64,000 nt of DNA from Candidatus Accumulibacter phosphatis (GTDB taxonomy: Bacteria; Pseudomonadota; Gammaproteobacteria; Burkholderiales; Rhodocyclaceae): positions 1 to 64,000 of the forward strand of contig NZ_SPMY01000004.1 of NCBI RefSeq assembly GCF_012939955.1. The letters run 5' to 3'. Shown piece by piece: positions 53,701-63,243 of the stretch; position 1 is the stretch's first letter, and each line of letters begins with the position of its first letter. Both the position numbers and the translations under genes were made by a program. The notes below the pieces were generated by a model. That model searched no databases. It had not been told where the DNA came from and saw only the letters and a program-made list of their open reading frames with translations.

Positions 53701-54786
53701 CCGGTCCGGGTCGATCTCAAGGCGGGGGAACTTGTCGTTTCGGGATGGCGCAACAGCCAAGTGATCTTGGCGGTCACCGGCGAGCATCCGCGCTGGGCGG
53801 CAAGCCTGTCGTCGCGCGAGGCGACGGGGGCATTGCAATGGGACGGCGCCGGTGCCGGCAAGCTCAGCGCGCGCTTGACGAAATGGCAACTGCCCGGCAG
53901 GGACGAGCGTACGCGCGAGCCCGTCCAGGCCGACGATGCCTTGCAGACACTACCAGCGCTCGATATCGTGGTCGACGAATTCCAAGTCGGTGTCCGCAGC
54001 TTCGGGCGGCTCGAAGCGCAGGCACATAATGATGGCCGCACTTGGCGGCTCGATAAAGTCGAGCTGCTCAATGCGGTGGCCAAGTTTTCCGGCAGCGGCC
54101 AGTGGCAGGTAGCGAACGGCAACCGCACCCAGCTCGATTTCGCCCTGGACAGCAGCGACGTCGGCCAGTTGCTTGATCGCCTTGGCTATCCTGGTAGCGT
54201 ACGTGCTGGCAGCACGCGCATGACCGGGACGCTGGGCTGGAATGGGCCCCCGGAGGGGCTCGACTATGCGACGCTCAACGGCGACATGCAGCTTGGGGCG
54301 TACAAAGGCGAGTTCCTCAAGCTCGACCCGGGCGCTGCCGGCAAGCTGCTTGGCTTGATCAGCCTGCAAGGTTTGCCGCGTCGATTCACGCTTGATTTCG
54401 GCGATGTCTTCAGCGAAGGTTTCGCTTTTGATAGCATCAGTGGCAAGGTGGTGGTGAAAGATGGCGTGATGCGGACCGAGCAATTGCTGATTGATGGTCC
54501 GGCGGCGCGCGTGCTGATGCGCGGCGAAACCGATCTGATAAACGAAACGCAGCACCTGACGGTCAGTGTTCAGCCCGAGTTGAGCAGCACCGCCGCCCTG
54601 GGAGTGGCGGTGATCAATCCGCTGGCCGGCATGGCGACGCTGTTGGCCAACAAGGTATTGCAAAACCCCTTGAACAAGATGTTCAGTTTCGAGTATCTGG
54701 TGACCGGCAAGTGGGACGATCCGATCGTCGCGAGAATCACCGGGTCGTCGGAACCAGCGACGCGGGCGCCAGCGACCACGCCGTGA
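50764..54786 (+). CDS. yhdP: YhdP-family AsmA-like envelope protein
   Basis: 1340 aa. One N-terminal helix (VVRAFWLLYFGFVLLILALRYLVLP) anchors a very long periplasmic domain of repeating beta segments, with a DUF3971-type region and a C-terminal AsmA-like part. YhdP and related proteins carry phospholipid toward the outer membrane. The start is TTG 50764, which is uncertain; a later in-frame ATG at 50797 (RQEELRP) is an alternative. A -10-like TACAAT is at 50540. It precedes nitrilase and tldD, a common order. Confidence 0.92.
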   Translation: MAKLSARRLRLMRQEELRPALYHRFHFLVPLLAHPATGRVWRLVVRAFWLLYFGFVLLILALRYLVLPNIETYRPAIEQQLSRTVGLSVSIGRIAASWDGIHPDLLLSDVRIADSNGQPALALPRVHSVLSWSSLPRMALRLRLLEIDEPTLHLRRDSDGRFTVAGIAMAAEGGDNAAGDWILAQKRIRVSGATVVWEDAMRQAPPLILEAVNFGLDNDGRQHRFGFTAAPPPALAAAIDLRGDFHGRYLGQLESWNGQVFVQIDYADLAVWRTWIDYPIALPHGRGAIRAWVGVAQGELQELTADLSLDDLSLRLAKDLPELDLQHLSGRIGVRFSAAGIRVNGQRVELLSQAREGQGAPEAAFVHVEPTDFRLDWQYAADGAAQRGQLTASALELAALASLAGYLPLDAGSRQLLGDFAPRGRISQLRAAWVGDAEALQSYSLKAGFDELAVQAKDSLPGVSGLSGVLDASDKGGSVTLRAQKASVNLPSVLPDSPIRLGKLDAQARWKIHQSVLDVELLRAEFSGPDATGSAEGTYRHAGDGPGSIDLSAALSRADARAVWRYLPAALNSGARHWVRDALKAGSASEAKLVLKGDLANFPFLDRQQGQFLVTLKAQDVRLDYGTGWPEISDIDADLRFEGNGMLIELQRGSILGARLSQTRAEIPDFDAPVSTLKVQGHAEGDTAQFLKFVVDSPVAERIDHFSDAMRASGKGILDIGLLIPLEEARLGESKIDGDYVFLANEVSVDPALPPLREVNGRLQFTADELHVPEIKAKLAGGPVKITGGAENGKVLIKVDGSLGVAGLREMAGWPLLAQLSGRAAYSAQIQVRQRNVEVVLESDLLDLASTLPAPFSKKLGEPMRLHLDSLALPPTLLGKARPIKREQLRVALGRVLNMQLISRQEDGKRSIESAAIAVGEAIKVLPERGIHVGITTPVLDIDTWRKVFAGPAQEAARSEVLASIDEASEPEPASVGSLPVRVDLKAGELVVSGWRNSQVILAVTGEHPRWAASLSSREATGALQWDGAGAGKLSARLTKWQLPGRDERTREPVQADDALQTLPALDIVVDEFQVGVRSFGRLEAQAHNDGRTWRLDKVELLNAVAKFSGSGQWQVANGNRTQLDFALDSSDVGQLLDRLGYPGSVRAGSTRMTGTLGWNGPPEGLDYATLNGDMQLGAYKGEFLKLDPGAAGKLLGLISLQGLPRRFTLDFGDVFSEGFAFDSISGKVVVKDGVMRTEQLLIDGPAARVLMRGETDLINETQHLTVSVQPELSSTAALGVAVINPLAGMATLLANKVLQNPLNKMFSFEYLVTGKWDDPIVARITGSSEPATRAPATTP

Positions 54787-54823
54787 GCAACTTTCGTCTT
54801 TCGCGATCTCTTTGGAGCAAGCC

Positions 54824-55669
54824 ATGAACCCCGTCAGCAAGCAAGCGGTAGATGACCGGCAGCAGGCCTCAAGCCTGTGTGTGGCGGCAGTGCAGATGGT
54901 CTCTACGCCGCGCGTCGAAGAGAACCTGCAGACGGCGGCGGGGCTGATTGCCGAGGCCGTGGCGCGGGGCGCCGAGCTGGTTTCCCTGCCCGAGTACTTC
55001 GCCATCATGGGCATGAGCGACAGCGACAAGGTCAGGCTGCGCGAGCACGATGGCAGCGGACCGATCCAGGATTTTCTCGCCGCCAGTGCCCGCCAGCACG
55101 GCATCTGGCTGATCGGCGGCTCCCTGCCATTGTCGGCCGACAGCCCGGACAAGGTGCTCAATTCGAGCGTCGCGTACAATCCGCAAGGCCAGCGCGTCGC
55201 GCGCTATGACAAGATTCACCTCTTTGGCTTCCGGCAGGGTGCCGAGGCCTACGATGAAAGCGCGACTATCCAGGCCGGCCAGCAGCCAGTCAGCTTCGAC
55301 ATGCCTTTTGGCCGCGTTGGCTTGTCGATCTGTTATGACCTGAGATTCCCGGAGCTTTATCGCGCGCTTGGGGTCACAGAGCTACTGGTCGTTCCCGCGG
55401 CATTTACTGAAACCACCGGGCGGGCGCACTGGGAGATCTTGCTGCGCGCCAGGGCGATCGAGAATCAGTGCTACGTACTGGCTGTCGCGCAGGGTGGTCG
55501 CCACGAAAATGGGCGCGAGACGCACGGCAACAGCATGCTGATCGACCCCTGGGGGGAGATCCTCGATCGCCAGGCGAAGGGGCCGGGAGTTGTCGTCGGC
55601 AAGCTTGAACAGGGCCGTCTGGCTTCGGTGCGCGCCAACTTGCCGGCGCTCAAACACCGCGTAATGTAA
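54824..55669 (+). CDS. Carbon-nitrogen hydrolase (Nit1/YafV type)
   Basis: About 281 aa nitrilase-superfamily enzyme with a complete Glu-Lys-Cys triad: LPEYF (Glu), YDKIHLF (Lys) and ICYDLRFPE (Cys). It likely hydrolyses deaminated glutathione or an omega-amide. The ATG at 54824 is preceded by TTTGGAG. It follows yhdP and precedes a repeat-bearing gap before tldD. Confidence 0.92.
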   Translation: MNPVSKQAVDDRQQASSLCVAAVQMVSTPRVEENLQTAAGLIAEAVARGAELVSLPEYFAIMGMSDSDKVRLREHDGSGPIQDFLAASARQHGIWLIGGSLPLSADSPDKVLNSSVAYNPQGQRVARYDKIHLFGFRQGAEAYDESATIQAGQQPVSFDMPFGRVGLSICYDLRFPELYRALGVTELLVVPAAFTETTGRAHWEILLRARAIENQCYVLAVAQGGRHENGRETHGNSMLIDPWGEILDRQAKGPGVVVGKLEQGRLASVRANLPALKHRVM

Positions 55670-55711
55670 ACCTGTAATGCGTTGCGTGATGCACGCAAAC
55701 CGCTGGATTAA

Positions 55712-55835
55712 CGGTCATGACATGTCGAGATACTCCGGATCATGAACGTCATGACCGCCCCCTCTTCCCCCGGCCCTTCTCCCGCAGTGGGGAGAAGGGA
55801 GGTTCGTGAGTCGCATACGCGACTTTCACATCAAC
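55712..55835. repeat. Dispersed modular repeat, copy R6
   Basis: The full form in one direction: long hairpin with arms CGGTCATGAC/GTCATGACCG (55712-55721, 55748-55757) and a 26-nt loop, GC-rich hairpin, then TTCGTGAGTCGCATACGCGACTT with a small stem. The last part reads in frame into tldD. Confidence 0.85.
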
Positions 55836-55844
55836 GGAAACCCG

Positions 55845-57296
55845 ATGAACGCCAAACAACCCACGCTTCTCGTGCAGGCTCAGAAAACCCTGCTCACCCC
55901 CTACGGTCTCGACGTCGCCGACCTGAACAAGGTCTTTGGCCAGATCATGTCGCACCAGGTCGACTACGCCGACCTTTACTTCCAGTACAGCCGCTCCGAG
56001 GGCTGGAGTCTCGAGGAGGGAATTGTCAAATCCGGCAGTTTCAGTATCGACGAAGGGGTTGGCGTGCGCGCCATTGCTGGCGAGAAGACCGCTTTTGCCT
56101 ATTCGGACGACATCAGCTCGCCAGCCCTCAGTGACGCGGCCGCAGCCGTGCGGGCGATTGCCGCCGCTGGCGAGCAGCAAAGCGTACCGGCTCTGAAGAA
56201 GGGTCGCGTGCGGCGCGCCCTCTACGTGCCGAACGATCCACTGGCGTCGCTCGACGCGGTCAGCAAGGTCAAGCTGCTCGAACGGCTGGAAGCTCTCGCC
56301 CGTGCCGAGGACAGCCGTGTGACGCAGGTGATGGCGCATCTCGCCGGCGAATACGAAGTGATTCTCGTCGCCAGCAGCGATGGTCGCCTGGCCGCCGACA
56401 TTCGGCCGCTGGTGCGGGTGTCGCTGACGGTCATTGTTGAACAGGGCGCTCAGCGCGAACAGGGCTCGGCCGGTGGCGGTGGGCGCACCGACTACAGCTG
56501 TTTCACCGACGAGGTACTGCACGGCTATGCGCGTGAAGCGGTGCATCAGGCGGTGACCAATCTTGTCGCCCAGCCGGCGCCGGCGGGCACGATGTCGGTT
56601 GTCCTTGGTCCTGGCTGGCCCGGCATCCTGTTGCACGAAGCCGTCGGCCATGGCCTCGAAGGCGACTTCAACCGCAAGGGCAGCTCGACTTTTGCCGGTC
56701 GCATCGGCAGTCAGGTGGCCTCGAAGGGGGTCACCGTCATCGATGACGGCACCCTTCCCGACCGTCGCGGGTCCTTGACCATCGACGACGAAGGTAATCC
56801 GACGCAGCGCACGGTGCTCATCGAAGACGGCATTCTCAAGGGCTATATGCAGGACAGCCTCAACGCCCGTCTCAGCGGCGTCGCGCCGACCGGCAACGGC
56901 CGTCGCGAATCCTTCGCCCATCTGCCCCTGCCGCGCATGACCAATACCACCATGCTCAACGGCGACAAGAGCCCGGAAGAGATCATCAAGTCGGTCAAGA
57001 AAGGGATTTACGCGGTCAATTTTGGTGGCGGTCAGGTCGATATCACCAATGGCAAGTTCGTCTTCTCGATGTCGGAGGCTTATCTGATCGAAAACGGCAA
57101 GATCGGCCGCCCGGTCAAGGGCGCGACCCTGATCGGCAGTGGTCCGGACGCCATGAATCAGGTATCGATGATCGGTAACGACATGTGTCTCGACCCGGGT
57201 GTCGGCACCTGTGGCAAGGAAGGTCAAAGCGTGCCGGTCGGTGTCGGCCAGCCGACCCTGCGCATCGACGGATTGACGGTCGGCGGCACCGCTTAG
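55845..57296 (+). CDS. tldD: Metalloprotease TldD
   Basis: 483 aa. TldD with TldE processes microcin B17 and CcdA-like peptides. The zinc motif is [11 protein letters not shown] (HExxxH), and Gly-rich segments ([20 protein letters not shown]) complete the family features. The ATG at 55845 begins [11 protein letters not shown]. The open frame extends upstream to a GTG at 55806 inside repeat R6 ([12 protein letters not shown]); this is probably not translated or is a tolerated extension. No tldE is in the window. Confidence 0.95.
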   Translation: MNAKQPTLLVQAQKTLLTPYGLDVADLNKVFGQIMSHQVDYADLYFQYSRSEGWSLEEGIVKSGSFSIDEGVGVRAIAGEKTAFAYSDDISSPALSDAAAAVRAIAAAGEQQSVPALKKGRVRRALYVPNDPLASLDAVSKVKLLERLEALARAEDSRVTQVMAHLAGEYEVILVASSDGRLAADIRPLVRVSLTVIVEQGAQREQGSAGGGGRTDYSCFTDEVLHGYAREAVHQAVTNLVAQPAPAGTMSVVLGPGWPGILLHEAVGHGLEGDFNRKGSSTFAGRIGSQVASKGVTVIDDGTLPDRRGSLTIDDEGNPTQRTVLIEDGILKGYMQDSLNARLSGVAPTGNGRRESFAHLPLPRMTNTTMLNGDKSPEEIIKSVKKGIYAVNFGGGQVDITNGKFVFSMSEAYLIENGKIGRPVKGATLIGSGPDAMNQVSMIGNDMCLDPGVGTCGKEGQSVPVGVGQPTLRIDGLTVGGTA

Positions 57297-57388
57297 GCGG
57301 CGCAAGGGCGGACTCCGCCAGGCCAGCCTGCTTCCCTCGGTTGGCCTGAAAAAGGTATTTCCGTAGTCATAACAGCCTCTTCCGGTCG

Positions 57389-57394
57389 TATAAT
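57389..57394 (+). promoter_or_regulatory. -10 box for the MscS gene
   Basis: TATAAT lies 36 bp before the ATG at 57430. The position 17 bp upstream (GTCATA) is a poor -35. Confidence 0.5.
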
Positions 57395-57429
57395 CGCAGC
57401 CTTCCCCCGCTGCTGACTGGAGTTCCCGC

Positions 57430-59070
57430 ATGACCTCTGCCCGTGCCTTCGCGAAGCTCGTCGCGGCGCTGTCATTGTTCTTGCTTAGCTGTTGGCCGTT
57501 CCTTGCGGGAGCGGCAGTGGTTGCTCCGCCCGCGGAGCAGGTGCCAGGGGGGGAGGCGATCCTGCTCCATAATTTCCGACCGATCGTCACCTTTCGGGCG
57601 ACTTTCCTCGGCGCCCCGCCGGTCGCTCGCGCACGCAAATCCGAACAGCGCATCGACCAGCTGACGCCGGGCCAGATGGTGCAAGAGATTGATTTGACGC
57701 CTTTCAGCTTTGATGGTGGGCGTGGCATCACCCTGACCAATAACGACAATATTCTTTTCGCCCTGGTCGACGGAGACCTGGACCCGCAGGAGAAACTCAC
57801 GCTGGAGCAGGCCGCCGAGCGCGCGCGCGAGGCGCTCAGCGCCGCACTGCTGGCGGACGCCACGCAGCGTCGCCCCGAAGTCCTGCTGAAGGGAGTTGGC
57901 TTGTCTGCGGTGGCAACGGTGATCGCCTTTGCGTTGCTCTGGTTGATCGCTCGTGCGACGCGGCTACTGGTCGGCCGTCTGCAACGAATCATCGAAGAGG
58001 AAGATGGCGGCAGCAAGTTGCGCTGGGCACGGCACGGCTGGTCGCTCGTGCAGCGCATATCGCAGCTGTTGATGGGCTTTCTATGGTTGAGCGTCGCCTA
58101 TCTCTGGTTGACCTACGTGCTGGCACGCTTTCCGCTTACCGAGCCGCTCGGTGAGCGCCTCGGCGACTTCCTTCTCGACCTGCTGGAGACCATTGGCAGC
58201 AGTTTCATCGGTGCCATGCCAGCGCTGACCACGGTGGTGGTCATCCTGTTCATGACCAAGGCCGCCAACGATGCCATCGGCAACTTCTTCCAGGCTGCCA
58301 AGGACGGCCGGGTGCATGCTCCCGGTCTGCACTCGGATACGGTCAGCGCCACCCACCGACTGGTGACGGTCCTCGTCTGGGGGCTCGGCATCGCCATCGC
58401 CTACCCCTTCATTCCGATGTCCAACAGCGACGCCTTCAAGGGCTTGTCGGTGATGCTCGGCTTCATGTTCACCCTCGGTTCTGCCGGCATCGTCAACCAG
58501 TTGATGAGCGGCCTGGTCCTGGTCTATGCACGCGCGCTGTCGGTTGGCGACTTCGTCGAGATCGGTGACAACGCCGGTGTGGTCAGCCAGGTCGGCGTGC
58601 TGTCGACCAAGATCATCAACATGCGCAACGAAGAGATCACCATTCCCAATGCCGTGCTGGTCGGTAACCCAATCCGCAACTTTTCCCGGCTGGCCGGTGA
58701 GCGCGGCACGCTGGTGTCGACCAAGGTGACCATCGGCTACGACACCCCGTGGCGGCAGGTGCATGCGATGCTCATCGCCGCCGCCAAGCAGACCCCTGGA
58801 TTGAGGTCTGTTCCGACTCCCTTTGTTTATCAGAAGGGTCTCGCCGATTGGTACGTCGAATACGAACTTTTCGCGCACATGGACAAGCCGCTCGAGCGGA
58901 TTCCCGTCCTCTCTGCCTTGCACGCCAATATCCAGGATCAGTTCAATACCTACGGCGTGCAGATCATGTCGCCACATTTCAACGCGCAGCCAGCCAACAA
59001 TCTGGTCGTTCCGCCAGACGCCTGGCACGCCGCACCTGCGGCGCCGGATGCCGTCAGCGGGAAGCCCTGA
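57430..59070 (+). CDS. MscS-family mechanosensitive channel
   Basis: 546 aa. A signal peptide (LSLFLLSCWPFLAGAAV) precedes a periplasmic domain, several helices and the MscS core (FKGLSVMLGFMFTLGSAGIVNQLMSGLVLVYARALSVGDFVEIGDNAGVVSQVGVLST), then a C-terminal vestibule domain. It probably acts in osmotic relief or transport. It has a Pro/Ala-rich tail. Appears monocistronic. Confidence 0.93.
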   Translation: MTSARAFAKLVAALSLFLLSCWPFLAGAAVVAPPAEQVPGGEAILLHNFRPIVTFRATFLGAPPVARARKSEQRIDQLTPGQMVQEIDLTPFSFDGGRGITLTNNDNILFALVDGDLDPQEKLTLEQAAERAREALSAALLADATQRRPEVLLKGVGLSAVATVIAFALLWLIARATRLLVGRLQRIIEEEDGGSKLRWARHGWSLVQRISQLLMGFLWLSVAYLWLTYVLARFPLTEPLGERLGDFLLDLLETIGSSFIGAMPALTTVVVILFMTKAANDAIGNFFQAAKDGRVHAPGLHSDTVSATHRLVTVLVWGLGIAIAYPFIPMSNSDAFKGLSVMLGFMFTLGSAGIVNQLMSGLVLVYARALSVGDFVEIGDNAGVVSQVGVLSTKIINMRNEEITIPNAVLVGNPIRNFSRLAGERGTLVSTKVTIGYDTPWRQVHAMLIAAAKQTPGLRSVPTPFVYQKGLADWYVEYELFAHMDKPLERIPVLSALHANIQDQFNTYGVQIMSPHFNAQPANNLVVPPDAWHAAPAAPDAVSGKP

Positions 59071-59206
59071 TCGCTGGCCGGGTGGCCGCGCAGCCGGAAA
59101 CGCCGCCGTTTCCGATCGGCACGCCTGGCGCCGCCGCAGGGCGCGTGAGGTGCGCCGGCTGCGCCGCCGGTGCCGATCCTCTATCGTATTCCCATAGGAT
59201 GTCCTG

Positions 59207-61222
59207 ATGCTCAGCTTCGCGACCACCGTTTTTCTGTCTGCTTTTCTGCTTTTCCAGATCCAGCCAATCATTGCCAAGATGATTCTGCCGTGGTTCGGTG
59301 GCTCGTCGTCGGTGTGGAGCACCTGCCTGGTTTTCTTCCAGGCCGAACTGCTACTCGGTTATCTTTACGTCCATCTGCTGCACGAGTTGCTTTCGCCGCG
59401 GCGCCAGAATGTCGTCCACTGTGTTCTCCTGCTGCTCAGCCTGGCGACGCTGCCGGTCATCGCCGACCCGGCCTGGAAAGACGTCGCTTTTGCCAACCCG
59501 ACGTGGAACGTGCTGGTCGTGCTCGCCGCAGCAGTCGGCATGCCCTATCTGCTGCTGTCGACCACCGGTCCGCTGATGCAGGCCTGGTATGCGCGCAGTT
59601 TTGCCAGTGCCATGCCCTATCGCCTCTACGCACTCTCGAATCTGGCGTCGATGATCGCGCTGTTGAGCTATCCCGTGCTCGTCGAACCGTATTTTCGGGT
59701 GCACGACCAGGCCATGGCCTGGTCGGCCGCGTACGCCCTCTTCGTCGTCGCCTGCCTGGGCAGCGCCTGGCTGTCGTGGAAAGGCGTGTCGAGCGAGCGC
59801 GAGGTGCTGAAGGTGAGCAGCGAGCCAGTACCACGACCGCCACTGAGCGAGTGTCTGCTGTGGATCGGTCTGGCGATGACCGCGTCGCTGCTGTTGCTGG
59901 CGATGACCCGCCACCTGACGCAGGACGTTGCGCCGGTACCCTTCCTGTGGGTCGTGCCGCTGAGCATCTATCTGCTGAGCTTCATTCTCTGCTTCGACGC
60001 TCCGCGCTACTACTACCGCCCGGGCTTTCTGGTCGCGCTGCCGATTGCCTTCCTGGTCCTCGACCGCGTTCTCGATGGCGGCGGCATGGAGGTGCCGGTG
60101 TTGGTGAGCTTGATGTGCTTGTCGCTGTTCGTCTTCTGCATGGTCTGTCACGGCGAGCTGGTCAGGCGCCGGCCGCCGGTTCGCCACCTGACTTTGTTCT
60201 ACCTGATGCTGTCGATCGGCGGCGCGCTCGGCGGCACTTTCGTCGGCCTGCTGGCGCCGGTGATCTTCAACGCCTATTTCGAACTGCCGATCGGCCTTTT
60301 CCTCTGTGCCTTGCTGGTGACCATCGTTCTCTGGCGCGACCTGCGACTGATCCGGCGGCTTCTGCTGGTCGTGGCGCTACTGGCCTACGCTTACCGACTT
60401 GGTGGTATCTCGATCGATTACGTCGAAAACTACCGGGTAGTGGTGCGCAACTTCTACGGCCAGTTGCGCGTCGACGACGCTGACGAGGAGGGCCTCGGCA
60501 TCAAACGCCGGATTCTGCACGGTCGCATCAATCACGGCGAGCAGTTTCTCGCCGCCGAGCACCGCCGTCAGCCGACTGCCTATTACTGCGAGGACTCCGG
60601 CGTGGGCCAGGCGCTGCGCGGCGTCGCCGGTGAGCGGCCGCTGAAGGTCGGCATTCTCGGACTCGGCGCTGGGACCCTGGCCACCTACGGCCGCAGCGGC
60701 GATGAACTGCGCATGTACGAAATCAACGAGCAGGTCCTCGATCTCGCCCGCAACGAGTTTAGCTACCTCGGTGACAGCCTGGCGACGATCGTTCCGGTGC
60801 TCGGCGACGGCCGCCTGATGCTCGAACGCGAGCCCGCCCAGAATTTCGACCTGCTGGCCATCGATGCTTTCTCCGGAGATTCGATCCCCACGCACCTGCT
60901 GACTCTGGAAGCGATGCAGGCGTATTTGCGTCACCTGAAAAGTGATGGCGTGCTGGCGGTGCATATCACCAACCGCTACCTCGACCTGCGCCCGGTTATC
61001 GCTGCCGCCGCGGAGCAACTCGGCATCAGCGCGCTGATCTTCGACCTCGACCCTGCCGCAGGCGACCGCTTCTGTCGCCATTCGGTTTGGGTGCTGCTGA
61101 TGCCCGCCGAGCGCGCGGCGCAGCTAGCGAAAACCTTCCGCGGCGCCGAGAAGCTCGCTCCACGGCCTGGCTTCCCGGTGTGGACCGACAGTTTCTCGAA
61201 CCTGCTCGGTATCCTGCAGTAG
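59207..61222 (+). CDS. Membrane protein fused to spermidine-synthase-like methyltransferase domain
   Basis: 671 aa. The N-terminal 400 residues hold about ten helices. The C-terminal domain has a Rossmann fold resembling spermidine synthase: KVGILGLGAGTLATYGRSGD, MYEINEQVLDLARNEFSYL, LLAIDAFSGDSIPTHLLTLEAMQAYLRHL. The usual putrescine-binding residues are not obvious, so the reaction is open. This fused architecture is widespread in proteobacteria. The start at 59207 follows a stretch with no strong ribosome site. Confidence 0.85.
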   Translation: MLSFATTVFLSAFLLFQIQPIIAKMILPWFGGSSSVWSTCLVFFQAELLLGYLYVHLLHELLSPRRQNVVHCVLLLLSLATLPVIADPAWKDVAFANPTWNVLVVLAAAVGMPYLLLSTTGPLMQAWYARSFASAMPYRLYALSNLASMIALLSYPVLVEPYFRVHDQAMAWSAAYALFVVACLGSAWLSWKGVSSEREVLKVSSEPVPRPPLSECLLWIGLAMTASLLLLAMTRHLTQDVAPVPFLWVVPLSIYLLSFILCFDAPRYYYRPGFLVALPIAFLVLDRVLDGGGMEVPVLVSLMCLSLFVFCMVCHGELVRRRPPVRHLTLFYLMLSIGGALGGTFVGLLAPVIFNAYFELPIGLFLCALLVTIVLWRDLRLIRRLLLVVALLAYAYRLGGISIDYVENYRVVVRNFYGQLRVDDADEEGLGIKRRILHGRINHGEQFLAAEHRRQPTAYYCEDSGVGQALRGVAGERPLKVGILGLGAGTLATYGRSGDELRMYEINEQVLDLARNEFSYLGDSLATIVPVLGDGRLMLEREPAQNFDLLAIDAFSGDSIPTHLLTLEAMQAYLRHLKSDGVLAVHITNRYLDLRPVIAAAAEQLGISALIFDLDPAAGDRFCRHSVWVLLMPAERAAQLAKTFRGAEKLAPRPGFPVWTDSFSNLLGILQ

Positions 61223-61263
61223 CGATTGGCGCTGGCTGCCACGCAAACCTTGGCCCGCCAGCG

Positions 61264-61312
61264 CCCAGCTCCCCACCACCCTCGCGGGGGGGTGGGTCGG
61301 GGGAGAGGGAGG
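61264..61312. repeat. GC-rich repeat module, copy R7
   Basis: CCCTCGCGGGGG core and GGGGGAGAGGGAGG tail match the module at 1512-1553. It lies between the spermidine-synthase-like gene and pxpB, and could form a hairpin. Confidence 0.6.
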
Positions 61313-61419
61313 CACTTCGCTACCATCGCCCTCGACGGGGTGCAGGTCATTCGCCTCGCAGGGCGCATGGTTTAGATGACGTGCGTCATGGTGACCTATT
61401 ACTGTCAGGGCATCGTGCT

Positions 61420-62211
61420 ATGGCTGCCGAATCGACTATAACGAATGTAACTTCTCGCCTTTGCGAGTGGACGCGCGTGGCCGACGCCGGCGATCAGGCA
61501 TTCACGCTGGTCCTTGGCGACCGAATCGCACCTGGAGTGGTCGACACGGTGACCGCGCTCGACCGGCAGATCACCGCCTGGCATCAGGCCGGGGCGCTGC
61601 CCGGACTGATCGAGATGGTGCCCACCTTCTGCTCGCTGACGGTGATTTACGATCCGCTGCAGACGTCTCGCCAGAAATTGCTGGCGGAGCTCGAGAAGTT
61701 GCCACCAGCGGACATGTTGCCTGCCAGCTCAGCGTTCCGGCTGTGGCGCCTGCCGGTCTGCTACGAAGGCGATTGCGGCCCCGATCTCGAAGCCACCGCG
61801 GCGACCCTGGGAATCAGCGTCGAGACGCTGATCGATCAGCATCGGCAGAGCGAATATCGCGTCTACATGCTCGGCTTTCTGCCCGGTTTCCCGTTCATGG
61901 GCGACCTGCCGCCGGCGTTGCAATTGCCGCGGCGCAGCGAGCCGCGCCTGCGGGTGGCGCCCGGCAGCGTCGCCATCGCCGGTGCCCTGACTGCCATTTA
62001 TCCATCGGAAAGCCCCGGCGGCTGGCATCTTCTGGGCCAGTGCGCGGTGCCGCTGTTCGACCCGGCGCGGCCGCAGCCCTCCCTTCTACAGCCCGGCGAC
62101 CGGGTCTGCTTCACGGCCGTGAATACGGCCGAGCACAGGCGCCTGCAGCAGGTGGCCGAGGCGCGAGAGCTCGATCTGGCGGCATTCGCAGAGGTGGAGG
62201 TGGCGTTGTGA
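61420..62211 (+). CDS. pxpB: 5-oxoprolinase subunit PxpB (KipI-like)
   Basis: 263 aa. With PxpA and PxpC it opens 5-oxoproline to glutamate using ATP. Family sequence includes GLIEMVPTFCSLTVIYDP, YRVYMLGFLPGFPFMGDLP and PGSVAIAGALTAIYPSESPGGWHLLG. The ATG at 61420 follows the repeat-bearing gap; the open frame runs back to 61087. Its stop overlaps the GTG of pxpC. Confidence 0.93.
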   Translation: MAAESTITNVTSRLCEWTRVADAGDQAFTLVLGDRIAPGVVDTVTALDRQITAWHQAGALPGLIEMVPTFCSLTVIYDPLQTSRQKLLAELEKLPPADMLPASSAFRLWRLPVCYEGDCGPDLEATAATLGISVETLIDQHRQSEYRVYMLGFLPGFPFMGDLPPALQLPRRSEPRLRVAPGSVAIAGALTAIYPSESPGGWHLLGQCAVPLFDPARPQPSLLQPGDRVCFTAVNTAEHRRLQQVAEARELDLAAFAEVEVAL

Positions 62212-63239
62212 GCGAGCGATTATCCGCGATCGAAATCCGCAGTGCCGGCGCCTACGCGTCGATTCAGGACGGCGGTCGGCGTGGCCTGCGCCGCGTCGGT
62301 GTGCCCTGGTCCGGAGTGCTCGATCCGGCGTTGATGAAAATCGCCAACGCCCTGGTCGGCAACCAGGCCACGGCGCCGGTCATCGAGCATTTTGACGGCG
62401 GTCTGCTGCTGAAAGCGCTGCACGGGTGCGTGCGGGTGGCGGTTGCCGGCCAGGCCGACATCGACATCACCGGCGAACAGGGCGTACAGCGCGTCGTCTG
62501 CTGGCGCAGTGTTTGCCTCAACAGCGGCGAAACCCTGCGCATCCGGGCGCTGCGCGCCGGGCGACTGGTGGTCATCGCCGTTGCTGGCCTGCAGGTGCCC
62601 GAAACCCTGGGCAGTGCCTCGACCTACGCGCGTGCTGGCATCGGCAAGCCGCTGGCGGTAGGTGACCGGCTCTCGGCGCAGCTCACCGAGGCCTCTGATT
62701 TTCTCCTGCCGGAGCCGCCCAGCGACGACGATTCCATCATTCGCGTGGTCGCTGGGCCGCAGGCCGGGCATTTTCTTGACGACGCCCTGGCAACATTGTG
62801 CGGCGCGCCGTTTACGGTCACCGATCAGGCCGACCGCATGGGCGTCCGCTTGCAGGGCCCGCGGCTCGAGCACCGTTCGGAGGCGCACAAGGACATCATC
62901 TCGGATGCCACCGTACCGGGTTCGATGCAGGTGCCGGGCTCGGGTCAACCGATCGTGCTGCTGGCCGACGCACAGACTGCCGGCGGTTACCCGAAGATCG
63001 CCACCGTCATTTCGGCCGACCTCGGCCGCCTGGCGAACCGGCGCGCGGGCGAGACGCTGCGCTTTCAGATGGTCGATGTCGATGCCGCCGAGCGCGCCGC
63101 GCGCAGCCATGCCGAGAATCTTGCCCAACTCATCGCCAGCATTCGCCGCCTGCCAGGTGACGGCAGCGTCGATCTCGAGGCGCTTTACAACAGCGGCCTG
63201 ATCAGCGGGCCGATCAGTGGTTTCGAAAGCGAGGAGTGA
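62208..63239 (+). CDS. pxpC: 5-oxoprolinase subunit PxpC (KipA-like)
   Basis: 343 aa. It has IRSAGAYASIQDGGRRGLRRVGVPWSG near the start and VRLQGPRLEHRSEAHKDIISDATVPGSMQVPGSGQPIVLLADAQTAGGYPKIATVI later, both typical of biotin-dependent-carboxylase-like KipA. The GTG at 62208 overlaps the pxpB stop (GTGA). Middle gene of pxpBCA. Confidence 0.94.
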   Translation: MSERLSAIEIRSAGAYASIQDGGRRGLRRVGVPWSGVLDPALMKIANALVGNQATAPVIEHFDGGLLLKALHGCVRVAVAGQADIDITGEQGVQRVVCWRSVCLNSGETLRIRALRAGRLVVIAVAGLQVPETLGSASTYARAGIGKPLAVGDRLSAQLTEASDFLLPEPPSDDDSIIRVVAGPQAGHFLDDALATLCGAPFTVTDQADRMGVRLQGPRLEHRSEAHKDIISDATVPGSMQVPGSGQPIVLLADAQTAGGYPKIATVISADLGRLANRRAGETLRFQMVDVDAAERAARSHAENLAQLIASIRRLPGDGSVDLEALYNSGLISGPISGFESEE

Positions 63240-63243
63240 GAAC

